A stretch of DNA of 64,000 nt from Methanosaeta sp. PtaB.Bin039 (GTDB taxonomy: Archaea > Halobacteriota > Methanosarcinia > Methanotrichales > Methanotrichaceae), in the NCBI GenBank assembly GCA_002067795.1, contig MVQI01000051.1:62001-126000 (forward strand), read 5' to 3'. The notes beneath the pieces are model-generated. The model did not search any database, was not told where the DNA came from, and saw nothing but the letters and a program-made list of their open reading frames with translations. The position numbers were made by a program, and so were the translations under genes. This document shows positions 52,358 through 60,547 of the stretch, in pieces (positions within the stretch are counted from its first letter, which is position 1; each line of letters opens with the position of its first letter).

Positions 52358-52993
52358 CTAGAGGGAGGACCTGCACTCCAGAATCACGGTGCGGGGCGGT
52401 CCCAGGCTGTCCCGGGTCACGTTAAGAGATGGCAGGGGCCCCTCGACCTTCCGACCTTTCAGGAAGGACCCGACAGGCTCAAGCTCGAAGCTCAGCTGGC
52501 CAGTCAGATAGTGCATGGGAACCACCACAGCGGGTTTGAGCTGATCCGCGACAGCCGCTGCAGCCTTTGCGTCAAGGGTATAGATTCCTCCAACCGGAAG
52601 AAACAGCAGGTCCACCGGCCCGATCTCCGCCAGCTGATCGGGGGTGAGAAGGTGGCCAAGGTCGCCCAGGTGACAGAGGCGAACGCCCTCCAGCTCGAAG
52701 CAAAAGGCGGTATTGGGCCCGCGCATGGCTCCATGATGCTGGTCATGCCAGGTGGCCACGCCACGAAAGCGCACGCCAGATGCCAGATGTTCTCCTACTG
52801 CCCTCACCACAACAGGCGAACCCTGGATCGCCCCGATGTTGCTGTGGTCGTCGTGGTCATGGCTGATCAAGACCATGTCGGCCTGAAGTGGCGGCAGCCT
52901 GTAGCCGACGCTCTCATCAGGCGGATCCGTGACAAGGGCCTTATCCCCCCATCTTATGAGAAAGCAGGAATGGCCCAGCCAGATTATCTCCAT
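52358..52993 (-). CDS. Metal-dependent hydrolase of the beta-lactamase fold (UPF0173-like)
   Basis: A 211-residue MBL-fold protein with the motif VLISHDHDDHSN (two-metal HxHxDH), WHDQHHGAMRGPN, and CHLGDLGHLLTPDQ with later VVVPMHYLTGQ, like the UPF0173/YtkL family. The substrate is unknown. The ATG at 52993 is chosen over a TTG at 53002. It is separated from the tRNA by 59 bases on the same strand. Confidence 0.85.
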   Translation of the reverse strand: MEIIWLGHSCFLIRWGDKALVTDPPDESVGYRLPPLQADMVLISHDHDDHSNIGAIQGSPVVVRAVGEHLASGVRFRGVATWHDQHHGAMRGPNTAFCFELEGVRLCHLGDLGHLLTPDQLAEIGPVDLLFLPVGGIYTLDAKAAAAVADQLKPAVVVPMHYLTGQLSFELEPVGSFLKGRKVEGPLPSLNVTRDSLGPPRTVILECRSSL

Positions 52994-53156
52994 GATACCC
53001 AATTTAACGGTCGGAGCTGAGAAGAGATATAACCATCGATTTTGTCTTTGAGGTTACGCACAGGGCTAAGAGAAATGATGGTGGAGATCTCGGCCGAGCC
53101 CGACAGTAATGGATCTCCCAGACGAGATCTCCGCAACCGAGATAAAGCCGCCATCT

Positions 53157-54179
53157 TCACCCGATTCTGGCGTCCACCACGCCATGGATCACGCCCGGGG
53201 AGTATTTCTTGACCCGGATCGCTGCCTGGATCTCAGCCTCTCGGCCTTGAGCCCTGGCCGCGCCCATGACATCTCTGATCATGTCATCGGGAAAGCGCCA
53301 CGAAGGAACAGTCTGGTGGTAATGGAGCGTTCCGCCAGGCCGAAGAGCGCCTATCCCATAGCGCAGATATCGATCCGTTATCCCTACCATTCCCATCACC
53401 GCCCGATCTGCCCACCCCTCCTCCACCACCAAAGCACAGTCTCCGGGCACCGGCTCGACAATATGACCCACCCGGTTCAAGGCTATGTTCTCACGCAGGT
53501 AGCGGAAGGCAAGAGGATTCAGCTCTATGGCACGAACCTTCTTCGGCCTTGAGCAGACAGCCATTGGAAGCGAGAAGTAACCTATGCCTGCGAACATATC
53601 CACCACATTCTCCCCTCTGCCAAGCGTACTCATTCTCGTGCGTTCCCTCAGGTTGCCTGGGGAGAACATTATCCTGAGTGGATCGAGCTTGAATATGACC
53701 CCGTTTTCCCTGTGCACGGTCTCGCAGCAGTCCCCTGCGATCACTTCCCGCTGCGGCTGCCTGAATTGGCCTTCTACGCCGCTGTCTGCCAGGACCGCCT
53801 GGCAGCGGGGGTAAGCCTCGAGGAGAGCCTGACCGATCATGTGGCGGCATGAATGAAGAGATGGGTGAATCTTGACCACAATCACCTGGCCCAGGATGAA
53901 CCAGCCTCTAGGAAGAAGCTCTATCAGGCCGGGACTAAGCCTGCCCTCCAGCAGCTCCGCCAGCGAAGGCAGCTGGCGAAACGGTATCGCGCCCTCCTGT
54001 TTCACGGTCTGAAGGCCAGGCACCTCTTGAAGGACGGGTATCTCGATATTCTCGCCGGTCCGTCGCACCCTCCTCCGCCCGTCCAGGAGGCCAAGACAGC
54101 GGACAAGCGACAGGGCCTCGTCCCCACGCCACTTCTCCACCACAACGGCAAGATCAGTCTTTGGTGAAGCTCTGCTCAA
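53157..54179 (-). CDS. taw2: tRNA wybutosine-synthesizing enzyme TYW2/Taw2
   Basis: SAM-dependent aminocarboxypropyl transferase acting at position 37 of tRNA-Phe in wyosine synthesis. The 340-residue protein has the SAM motif VVDMFAGIGYFSLPMA, the ELNPLAFRYLRENIALN segment, ADRAVMGMVG, TLHYHQTV and the ending KKYSPGVIHGVVDARI, close to archaeal Taw2. The related methyltransferase Trm5 is an alternative, but the HYHQTV and KKYSPGV motifs favour Taw2. It overlaps the next upstream gene by 26 bases. Confidence 0.82.
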   Translation of the reverse strand: MSRASPKTDLAVVVEKWRGDEALSLVRCLGLLDGRRRVRRTGENIEIPVLQEVPGLQTVKQEGAIPFRQLPSLAELLEGRLSPGLIELLPRGWFILGQVIVVKIHPSLHSCRHMIGQALLEAYPRCQAVLADSGVEGQFRQPQREVIAGDCCETVHRENGVIFKLDPLRIMFSPGNLRERTRMSTLGRGENVVDMFAGIGYFSLPMAVCSRPKKVRAIELNPLAFRYLRENIALNRVGHIVEPVPGDCALVVEEGWADRAVMGMVGITDRYLRYGIGALRPGGTLHYHQTVPSWRFPDDMIRDVMGAARAQGREAEIQAAIRVKKYSPGVIHGVVDARIG

Positions 54180-55554
54180 AGTTCGTCCTCTGGTTGGTGA
54201 CGTTGAAACGGAGAACCATCATGCCCTCCCGTCGGGTCACCTCGTAATTGGGATCGTGCACAAGCAGTGTGGAATCGTATCCTTTCGGCACGCCGAGATG
54301 GAGGACTACCGGGATGCGGTCCAGATCCTCACGCAAGTAGATCCTGATGCTGGAATCCCCGCTGGAAGACAAGCTGACGGTTGTTCCATCCGACTGGTTG
54401 ATGGTCACAACACCGCCTCTCGCACTTATTGACCGATCCAGTCCGTGCGGGAGCATTAGTTCAAGCTCTGACTCCAGACCCTTGGGATTGCTCATCTCCA
54501 GGGCCAGGAAGTCCGAGGTGATGTTTCCGGCCGTCAGGTTGGATATGTAGGTGGTATAATGGATGTACTCGGCCTGGACAGGCGAAAACGGCAGGATTCC
54601 AGGCACCATCAGGGCGCCGACAGCGAGGAGAAGCAGGATCCCCAAGGCAGCGAGTATGATATTCCAGGGAGGGCCTCGCCTGACTGGAGAGGCCGCGGAC
54701 GGAGCAGGCCCAACTGGGGGTCTGGGCGGGATCGATGAAGGCGGCTCGGCCTTCTCTGGCTGCCCTCCCTCGTCGGACGCCTTCCTCCCGGTCAGCGGTA
54801 ATTTTGCGTCGCTCAGATCGACAAAAGCGGCTTCTTCACGCTGGACAGCCGCCTCGGACTCGGCTTGAGCCTCCACGCCGCCTTCCGGGGGCTGCGGAAC
54901 TATGGAAACGGTTCCTGAGACGACCGCCCCTTCTGGCCCGGCCTTTTCAGCCTGGCCCACTTCTGGCTGAATGACCGATGGCTCAGGCCGCTGCTGCTGA
55001 GCAGGCGAGACCTCCTGCACAACCTCATCCTTCTCCTGGTCAAGATCGGTCGGAGAGGGTGAGATCACTTCTGGCTGAATGTCCAGTTCGCCCTGCTGCA
55101 AATCCTCACCGGCCGGCTGCTGCCCGGCGGGCAGGCCCGACAGCGGCACCTTTCTTCGGGACGGAAGCTCCACAGATCCCGCCGCAAAGTCGAAGCTGAG
55201 ATCGGTGTAGAGGCCTGATGAGTCGTGGAAGGTGCTGGCCCGTGGTACAAGATACGATACCCCGGAGATCTTGACCTCCTCGAAGAAATCGGTGTTCTTC
55301 ATGAGCCTGTCCTTGAAGGCGTATACTGCACCGCTCTCCATCTTTGACTCGATCTCGCTCAAGCTTGGGAAGCGGTCCTCGGATGCTGCCAGCTCGGAGG
55401 TAGCCTTGGCATAGGCCTCGAAGAACACCCTGCTCATACGGTTGAGCCTATTGGTATACCTCCTGTCGAATAGGAAGGAGAAGCATTCTCCGCGCAGCTC
55501 CAGGCCTGTCTGGCCCTCTTGCTCCCGCCTCCACCCCGAGAAGGAAACGTCCAT
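54154..55554 (-). CDS. One-pass membrane protein with Pro/Glu/Gln-rich linker, unknown function
   Basis: A 466-residue protein I do not recognise. Residues about 1-130 are a folded, mixed domain (GECFSFLFDRRYTNRLNRMSR; KMESGAVYAFKDRLMKN). Residues about 150-300 are a low-complexity linker rich in Pro, Glu, Gln and Ala. A single membrane helix (IILAALGILLLLAVGALMVPG) follows near residue 310. The last 140 residues form an extracellular beta-rich domain. The topology suggests a sensor or scaffold crossing the membrane. The start at 55554 has GGGAG a few bases upstream; a longer start at 55656 is less likely. It overlaps taw2 by 26 bases. Confidence 0.7.
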   Translation of the reverse strand: MDVSFSGWRREQEGQTGLELRGECFSFLFDRRYTNRLNRMSRVFFEAYAKATSELAASEDRFPSLSEIESKMESGAVYAFKDRLMKNTDFFEEVKISGVSYLVPRASTFHDSSGLYTDLSFDFAAGSVELPSRRKVPLSGLPAGQQPAGEDLQQGELDIQPEVISPSPTDLDQEKDEVVQEVSPAQQQRPEPSVIQPEVGQAEKAGPEGAVVSGTVSIVPQPPEGGVEAQAESEAAVQREEAAFVDLSDAKLPLTGRKASDEGGQPEKAEPPSSIPPRPPVGPAPSAASPVRRGPPWNIILAALGILLLLAVGALMVPGILPFSPVQAEYIHYTTYISNLTAGNITSDFLALEMSNPKGLESELELMLPHGLDRSISARGGVVTINQSDGTTVSLSSSGDSSIRIYLREDLDRIPVVLHLGVPKGYDSTLLVHDPNYEVTRREGMMVLRFNVTNQRTNFEQSFTKD

Positions 55555-55725
55555 TGGGTTCTCTCCCTGTACCGTCCACGATAAGTATTTTTTGCAGGAC
55601 GCGGCCTGCAACTGCCCATATACCGGAGGGACCGGACCCAGATATCGTCGAGCCATTGCGGGAGGGTCATATCAACCTCGTATGAGAGGTACCTTTAAAT
55701 TCAAACCGTGGGGAGGTAGGATTTG

Positions 55726-56109
55726 ATGAGACAAGTGGGAATGCTGAGCGCGCTCCTGCTCCTGGGAGTGGGAATCGCCGTGGGCATCGCATCCGCGGAG
55801 GTTGCGTTCGATCAGCATCTTGACAGGAGCGAAGTGGCAGCAGGCGAACCAGCCACGGTAATGGTGACAATGATAAACCTGGGCGTCAACTCATCCCAGG
55901 TTATGGTCACGCCCCTGGTGTCACCCGGCCTGAGCTATATCCCCCTGGGATCCCTGGCCACCGAGGTATATCCTGGCAGCCAGTCGGTCATAGCCTACCA
56001 GATCATGGCCAGCCAGAGCGGCGCATATCAGGTGGTATCACAGATATCCTATACGGACGAGGGGTATGCCAACCAGGCGAACCTGGTCAACGTGCTGAAC
56101 GTGCTGTAG
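55726..56109 (+). CDS. Small exported CARDB/DUF11-like protein
   Basis: A 127-residue protein with a signal peptide (MLSALLLLGVGIAVGIASA) and a single Ig-like domain starting VAFDQHLDRSEVAAGEPATVMV. That is the usual opening of CARDB-type beta-sandwich domains. GGGAGGTAGG lies about six bases before the ATG at 55726, which supports this start. It is divergent from the membrane-protein gene. The size and fold suggest a secreted partner of other surface proteins. Confidence 0.68.
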   Translation: MRQVGMLSALLLLGVGIAVGIASAEVAFDQHLDRSEVAAGEPATVMVTMINLGVNSSQVMVTPLVSPGLSYIPLGSLATEVYPGSQSVIAYQIMASQSGAYQVVSQISYTDEGYANQANLVNVLNVL

Positions 56110-56489
56110 CAGGTATGCCGATTACCCGACGCTGGAATAAGACAAGCGGAGATGCTTTTTAACCATGCCTCCGCGCATTAATAATTTTGTTAGTAATTAA
56201 ATTCTGATACCGGCTAGATTCTGATACCGCCCTGGCACTGAAAAGCGCCAGCGTATCATGCGAAATATATAAAAATTATCATAATGTATTATGATATATT
56301 ATATATTATGAGGTAGTATATTATTATAGTGTAGTATATTATTATTATTATTATTATTATTATTATGATGTAATATATTATTATGATATTATATATTATT
56401 ATGTAGTATATTATTATGTGTTACATATTATGACATATTATGACATATTATGATAAAATGCTCCGATTGATTCAAAATGGGCAAAGGGA
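56110..56489. other. 380-base convergent intergenic region holding an AT-rich repeat block
   Basis: This gap separates the convergent small exported protein and pyrE. It contains a direct repeat of ATTCTGATACCG at about 56201 and 56218. The segment 56270-56458 is almost pure A and T and is listed separately. There is no open frame of interest and no RNA gene. Confidence 0.6.
56273..56458. repeat. AT-rich microsatellite and minisatellite block
   Basis: A stretch of about 185 bases, almost only A and T, in a GC-rich genome. It contains nine tandem ATT units at 56338-56364. The unit GTAGTATATTATTAT occurs three times (near 56313, 56331 and 56404) and ACATATTATG occurs three times near 56423-56451. 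No palindrome-based transposon or CRISPR structure is seen. Confidence 0.75.
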
Positions 56490-57041
56490 TCAGACACCCA
56501 ATCCCAGATCCGCCCTCGTGAAGATGGACTGCAGATGATACCCTGCGGCGGCTATTGCCTCCTGGCCACCCTCCTGGCGATCGAGTATTGCCAGAACCTG
56601 CACAGGCTGATAGCCAGCTTCCGCTATCCTCTCCACAGACCTGAGAAGGGAGCCCCCGGAGGTCACCACGTCGTCCACGACAGCCACCTTGGTTCCGGCT
56701 GCGATGACGGGGCCCTCTATGTAGCTCATGGTCCCGTGCTTCTTCGGCTCTTTTCTGACAATCAGGGCTGACATCTCCCGCCCCTGCTGGTGGGACAGGA
56801 CCGCTATTGACGATACCAGTGGATCTGCTCCCAGAGTCATGCCCCCAACCGCACCAACCTCAGGACGTATCATGCCAAGCAGGATCTTGCCTGCAAGATA
56901 AGCGCCCTCAGAGCTGAGAATCACCCTCTTTGAGTCCACATAGTAATTGCTCTTGCGACCTGAGCTAAGCCTGACATCCCGCAGCTCAAGCGCGCGAGTC
57001 TTCAATAGATGGAGCAGACGCTCCCGGTCGTTTTGACTCAT
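56490..57041 (-). CDS. pyrE: Orotate phosphoribosyltransferase
   Basis: Makes orotidine 5'-phosphate from orotate and PRPP in pyrimidine synthesis. The 183-residue protein has LSSGRKSNYYVDSKRVIL, GGMTLGADPLVSSIAVLS, RKEPKKHGTMSYIEGP and the PRPP-binding VAVVDDVVTSGGSLL. The start at 57041 (MSQNDRERLL) is preferred; a TTG at 57077 adds 12 residues. It lies just upstream of the AT-rich repeat block. Confidence 0.92.
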   Translation of the reverse strand: MSQNDRERLLHLLKTRALELRDVRLSSGRKSNYYVDSKRVILSSEGAYLAGKILLGMIRPEVGAVGGMTLGADPLVSSIAVLSHQQGREMSALIVRKEPKKHGTMSYIEGPVIAAGTKVAVVDDVVTSGGSLLRSVERIAEAGYQPVQVLAILDRQEGGQEAIAAAGYHLQSIFTRADLGLGV

Positions 57042-57124
57042 CTCTCCTCTCTTGGATCCAGACGATCCGCCTTTCAAGTGGTTGGGGTGTTGAGATATAA
57101 TGCTTTGCCGAAAAATAGCGTCCG

Positions 57125-57916
57125 TTAGCGGCCGGTTCTGGGAAGCCTGGGCCTGCGTCGTGGTGCACGGTCCTGGGCAGCCAGTATGTGGCCGACCGTG
57201 CCCAGGCTGGTCCCATCCAGCAGGTAGATACTGGAGTTCCCAAGATCGATCATACGCATGATAGGCCCTCGCTCCTCGTCTTTACCGGCGTTTAGCAGAT
57301 ACCCACCGCAGAGTGGGTTGAAAGCAGGAAGCACGAGAATGCTGCCCGCGGTGATGCCGCCGTCCTCTCCTTGAAACGAGGGGCTGATCCTTCCCAAAAG
57401 CCAGACAGGCTCGCTTGCCCCGTGACCCAGGGGATCTAACAGGCGAACTGCCGGGTGAATGTGAGCTGCCACCAGATGTGAGGCCCGCAGGACATCTGGA
57501 CTGGGCCAGGTGTGACCGTGAAAGTAGCCCACACCGTCTAAGACCATCCCGGTTGGGGGATGGACGATGGCATCGGAAGCTATGTCCGAAAGCCCGACGT
57601 CGTGGTTGCCCATCACCACATCCACACGCACCTGCTCGGTGAGCCGGGCCAAGAAGGCCGGGATCTCCCGGCGTTCCTGCCAGCTGGTATATGGCACGCC
57701 CTGCTTCAGGTCGCCCACAACGACCAGCCGATCTGCGCCGACCTCTTCGACCAAGTCGAGCATGCGGTCGAGCAGGAGGCCGGTCTGGCTGGGTATGGTG
57801 ATCCCGCCCCGCAGCAGCTCATGCTCCAGGCCCAGATGCAGGTCTGCAACCACCAGGACCTGCAAACTGCCACGGGCTAGCAGGGCAGATGCACCCACAA
57901 CCGGGATTAGATCCAT
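57125..57916 (-). CDS. Metallophosphoesterase
   Basis: A 263-residue calcineurin-like phosphoesterase of the MJ0037/archaeal type. Metal-binding motifs are VVADLHLGLEHEL, VVGDLKQGVP, VVMGNHDVGL, YFHGHTWP and AHIHP, followed by a distal RISPSFQGEDGG region. Related proteins are annotated as DNA-repair or ligase-associated phosphoesterases, but the substrate is not known. The C-terminus is basic (RAPRRRPRLPRTGR). It starts 40 bases after the nucleoside deoxyribosyltransferase gene on the same strand. Confidence 0.86.
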   Translation of the reverse strand: MDLIPVVGASALLARGSLQVLVVADLHLGLEHELLRGGITIPSQTGLLLDRMLDLVEEVGADRLVVVGDLKQGVPYTSWQERREIPAFLARLTEQVRVDVVMGNHDVGLSDIASDAIVHPPTGMVLDGVGYFHGHTWPSPDVLRASHLVAAHIHPAVRLLDPLGHGASEPVWLLGRISPSFQGEDGGITAGSILVLPAFNPLCGGYLLNAGKDEERGPIMRMIDLGNSSIYLLDGTSLGTVGHILAAQDRAPRRRPRLPRTGR

Positions 57917-57955
57917 GATAGAGGATCTTTGGTCCCTGGCCTTAAATGCCGCCCC

Positions 57956-58408
57956 TCAGTCTCGCCCCTGTTCTTTCAGTTCCGTCCTGACAGCCTGCAC
58001 CAGTTCCTCCACCGACCTTACCATGGATTTGCAGGATTGCTCGACCATTGCATTGATCAGGGAGGTCCCGGTCTCTCCTGCCCGGCGCAGGTCGGTCCGG
58101 ATCCCGATTACAGTTACCCCCAGACCTCGACAGAATCCCACCTCCCATGCAGTACCGTCGTCCACCTGGGCACCGTCCAGTATGGCGACCAGAAGATCGC
58201 AGCTGCACAGAGCCGCGCAATTGGCCTGGAATATATCCTCCTTGGACCTGGCTGGCATATCGCCCGGCCAGAAGATCGTCCTGCCCAATCCCTCTTCCAG
58301 GGACCGCCTGACCTGGCGGCACCAGTCCTGCTCCCCTTTGGAGAAGAGAGGGCCGGCCAGGTAAATTCGGGGTCCAGGGCTGCGCCGGTCGATCTGCTGG
58401 CTATCCAT
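57956..58408 (-). CDS. Nucleoside 2-deoxyribosyltransferase
   Basis: A 150-residue enzyme that exchanges or hydrolyses the base of deoxynucleosides or nucleotides. It begins RIYLAGPLFSKGEQDWCRQ, has IFQANCAALCSCDLLVAILDG and the catalytic Glu in DGTAWEVGFCRGLG. Archaeal members also act as hydrolases on modified nucleotides. It overlaps lysS by eight bases, so the two are likely co-translated. Confidence 0.88.
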   Translation of the reverse strand: MDSQQIDRRSPGPRIYLAGPLFSKGEQDWCRQVRRSLEEGLGRTIFWPGDMPARSKEDIFQANCAALCSCDLLVAILDGAQVDDGTAWEVGFCRGLGVTVIGIRTDLRRAGETGTSLINAMVEQSCKSMVRSVEELVQAVRTELKEQGRD

Positions 58409-59903
58409 GGGCCTCTGCTGCAGCCTGGTGGAGCCTATCTATCATGAAGGATCGCTCGAGGCTCGCCAGGAACCATCCTGCCTTGGGTCCCTGGCGGTCG
58501 CCAAGGAATGCCAGGTATATTGCCTGGAAGAATTTCTTGGAGTCCATTCCCAGCTCCTGGGCCACATCGTAGACCAGGTCGTGGATCTCCTGAGCGCCCT
58601 TATCGCCTATGCGGTCTGCCAAAATACGAAGCCCCTTCTTCTCATCGGGGGTGAGGTTGTTGACTTCTGAGGGAAGCGAGTCGCGAAGCTCGAACTTTAC
58701 GTAGGCCGGGGCATAGCGATCGAGCCAGGTGCGCACGTTTGAGGCCCTGCCGATTATCTCCTCCTGGCGGTCGGTTGTGTATCCGCTCCTCTTCAGAACC
58801 TTTAAGAGCAGCTCGTCATCGCCTCTCGCGATCTGCACCGCTGTGACCATGTGGCGGAATGGGATCTCAAATGGCTGGTCCTGGCCGATTGAAGAGAGCT
58901 GCAAAGCCCGCTGATCCCCTTTTCTCTGGTCATATTCATCCACCAGCGAGAGCAGCGGCAGACCCGGATCGAACTCGATATGCTTCTCCGGCTTGTTGCG
59001 GATGATCAGGTAGCGCAGGACTTCCGGAGGCACGACGTCCAGCATCTCGTTTATGGTGACAACAAGCCCGGTGGAGCTGTGCATGGCGCCTTTGCCCTTG
59101 AGGTGGATCCATTCATAAACAACCGGGAAGGGGGCAGGATAGCCGTAGACCTCCTCGCTGATCCGCTTGCCTGTGTCGTAAGAGCCGCCGGATGTGGCGT
59201 GGTCTTTTCCGAACGGCTCGAGCGTCACCTTGAATATTGGCCAGCGAGCCGGCCAGTCCACCCTCCACACCAGCTTGCCACCGCCCTTCATGCTGACCGA
59301 CCCGCTGGAACCGCACTGGCAGACGTAATCGACCGTCTCGCAGTCCAGATCGTGGCCGGTGACCTTGGTTGTGTTCATGCGCCCGCAGTCTGGACAGATG
59401 GCGTTAAACGGGCTCCAGTCAGAAGCCAGGTCCCGCCCGGACACCTCCTTCAAGATGCGCACGATATCGTCCCGCCGCTGAAACGCCGTCTTTATGGCGG
59501 GAAGATAATGCCCCCGTCTGTAGAGCTGGTCGGCGCGGTAAACCTCCGGATCGATGCCAAGGCGCTTTAGAGAGTGAAGGAAAGGCTGCAGGAAATGCTC
59601 TGCATAGCTCTCGCAGCACCCCTTGGGGCACGGAATATCGGAGAGCGGTTTTCCCACGTGCTCGTTGAAGCTCTCGTCGAGGAATGGATACAACCGGCGC
59701 AGGCGGTCGAAGTTATCGGCGATGTAGATCAGCCGGGCCTCCCCGCCCCTGTCGATCAGGGCGCGGTACACTGCCTCAGCGGTCATCACCTCGCGCATGT
59801 TGCCGATATGGACCGGGCCGGACGGGGTGATCCCGGTGGCCAGGGTCTGGGGCCCTTGGGCGGCCAGCTTATCTGCTATGACGTCTGCCCAGTGGATGAT
59901 CAT
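58401..59903 (-). CDS. lysS: Lysyl-tRNA synthetase, class I
   Basis: A 500-residue class I synthetase that charges tRNA-Lys; most archaea and some bacteria use this form instead of class II. The HIGH-type motif is GPVHIGNMREV (residues about 30-40) and the KMSKS-type motif is KGKGAMHSS near residue 270. Zinc-ribbon segments CPKGCCE and CPDCGRMN with CQCGSSG are present. The C-terminal helical domain follows. The start ATG at 59903 matches family proteins. Confidence 0.95.
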   Translation of the reverse strand: MIIHWADVIADKLAAQGPQTLATGITPSGPVHIGNMREVMTAEAVYRALIDRGGEARLIYIADNFDRLRRLYPFLDESFNEHVGKPLSDIPCPKGCCESYAEHFLQPFLHSLKRLGIDPEVYRADQLYRRGHYLPAIKTAFQRRDDIVRILKEVSGRDLASDWSPFNAICPDCGRMNTTKVTGHDLDCETVDYVCQCGSSGSVSMKGGGKLVWRVDWPARWPIFKVTLEPFGKDHATSGGSYDTGKRISEEVYGYPAPFPVVYEWIHLKGKGAMHSSTGLVVTINEMLDVVPPEVLRYLIIRNKPEKHIEFDPGLPLLSLVDEYDQRKGDQRALQLSSIGQDQPFEIPFRHMVTAVQIARGDDELLLKVLKRSGYTTDRQEEIIGRASNVRTWLDRYAPAYVKFELRDSLPSEVNNLTPDEKKGLRILADRIGDKGAQEIHDLVYDVAQELGMDSKKFFQAIYLAFLGDRQGPKAGWFLASLERSFMIDRLHQAAAEAHG

Positions 59904-60011
59904 GGCGGATAGGGGCAGGGCAGATCGGTATTAAGTCTTACGGTGCCCATCGATGCCGAACGGTTCTCAATGAGCCCGAGATCAGCCCCTTTATGCAGGA
60001 CTTTTTAAGCC

Positions 60012-60467
60012 ATGAGCAAGAGAGGCCGCAATATGGACCGCCCCTCTCTGGACCAATACTTCATGGAGATAGCAGCAGTGGTCTCCAAGAGGTCCACTTG
60101 CCTGCGAAACCAGGTGGGGGCTCTATTCGTAAAGGAGAACCGAATACTCTCAACAGGATACAACGGAGCTCCGACGGGGCTGCCCCATTGCGACAGCGTG
60201 GGGTGTCTGAGGGAGAGGGTGGCAAGCGGAACCAGGCACGAGCTGTGCCGGGCGGTCCATGCAGAGCAAAACGCGATAATCCAGGCAGCCATCCACGGGG
60301 TGAGCATCGAGGGGGCCACGCTTTACTGCACTCATCAGCCCTGCATCCTCTGCGCCAAGATGATGATAAACGGCAGGGTCAGAAAGGTGGTCTACCGGCA
60401 GAGCTACCCCGACCAGGATGCCCTCAAGTTCCTGGAGCTTGCAGGCATTGAGGTCGTCCGGCTCTAG
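60012..60467 (+). CDS. Deoxycytidylate (dCMP) deaminase
   Basis: A 151-residue zinc enzyme that makes dUMP from dCMP for thymidylate synthesis. Zinc site motifs are AVHAEQNAIIQAA and THQPCILCAKMMI, with CLRNQVGALFVKENRILSTGYNGAPTG before them and the extra CDSVGC ligands of the ComE/dCMP deaminase group. The ATG at 60012 is used; a TATA-like CTTTATGC lies about 20 bases upstream. Cytidine or tRNA deaminases are less likely because of the HEL/GAP motifs. Confidence 0.88.
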   Translation: MSKRGRNMDRPSLDQYFMEIAAVVSKRSTCLRNQVGALFVKENRILSTGYNGAPTGLPHCDSVGCLRERVASGTRHELCRAVHAEQNAIIQAAIHGVSIEGATLYCTHQPCILCAKMMINGRVRKVVYRQSYPDQDALKFLELAGIEVVRL

Positions 60468-60547
60468 CGATCCGCAGACGATGGAAGGAAATGACCTTCC
60501 CCAGTGCTTAGGAAAAGCTTTACTATCGGACCGGCCAAGCCCGACCC

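Noticed and set aside
56273-56458. Possible CRISPR or origin element in the AT repeat block
   Set aside because: Repeats are short, irregular and without spacers; no cas genes, Cdc6/Orc gene or ORB motif is near.
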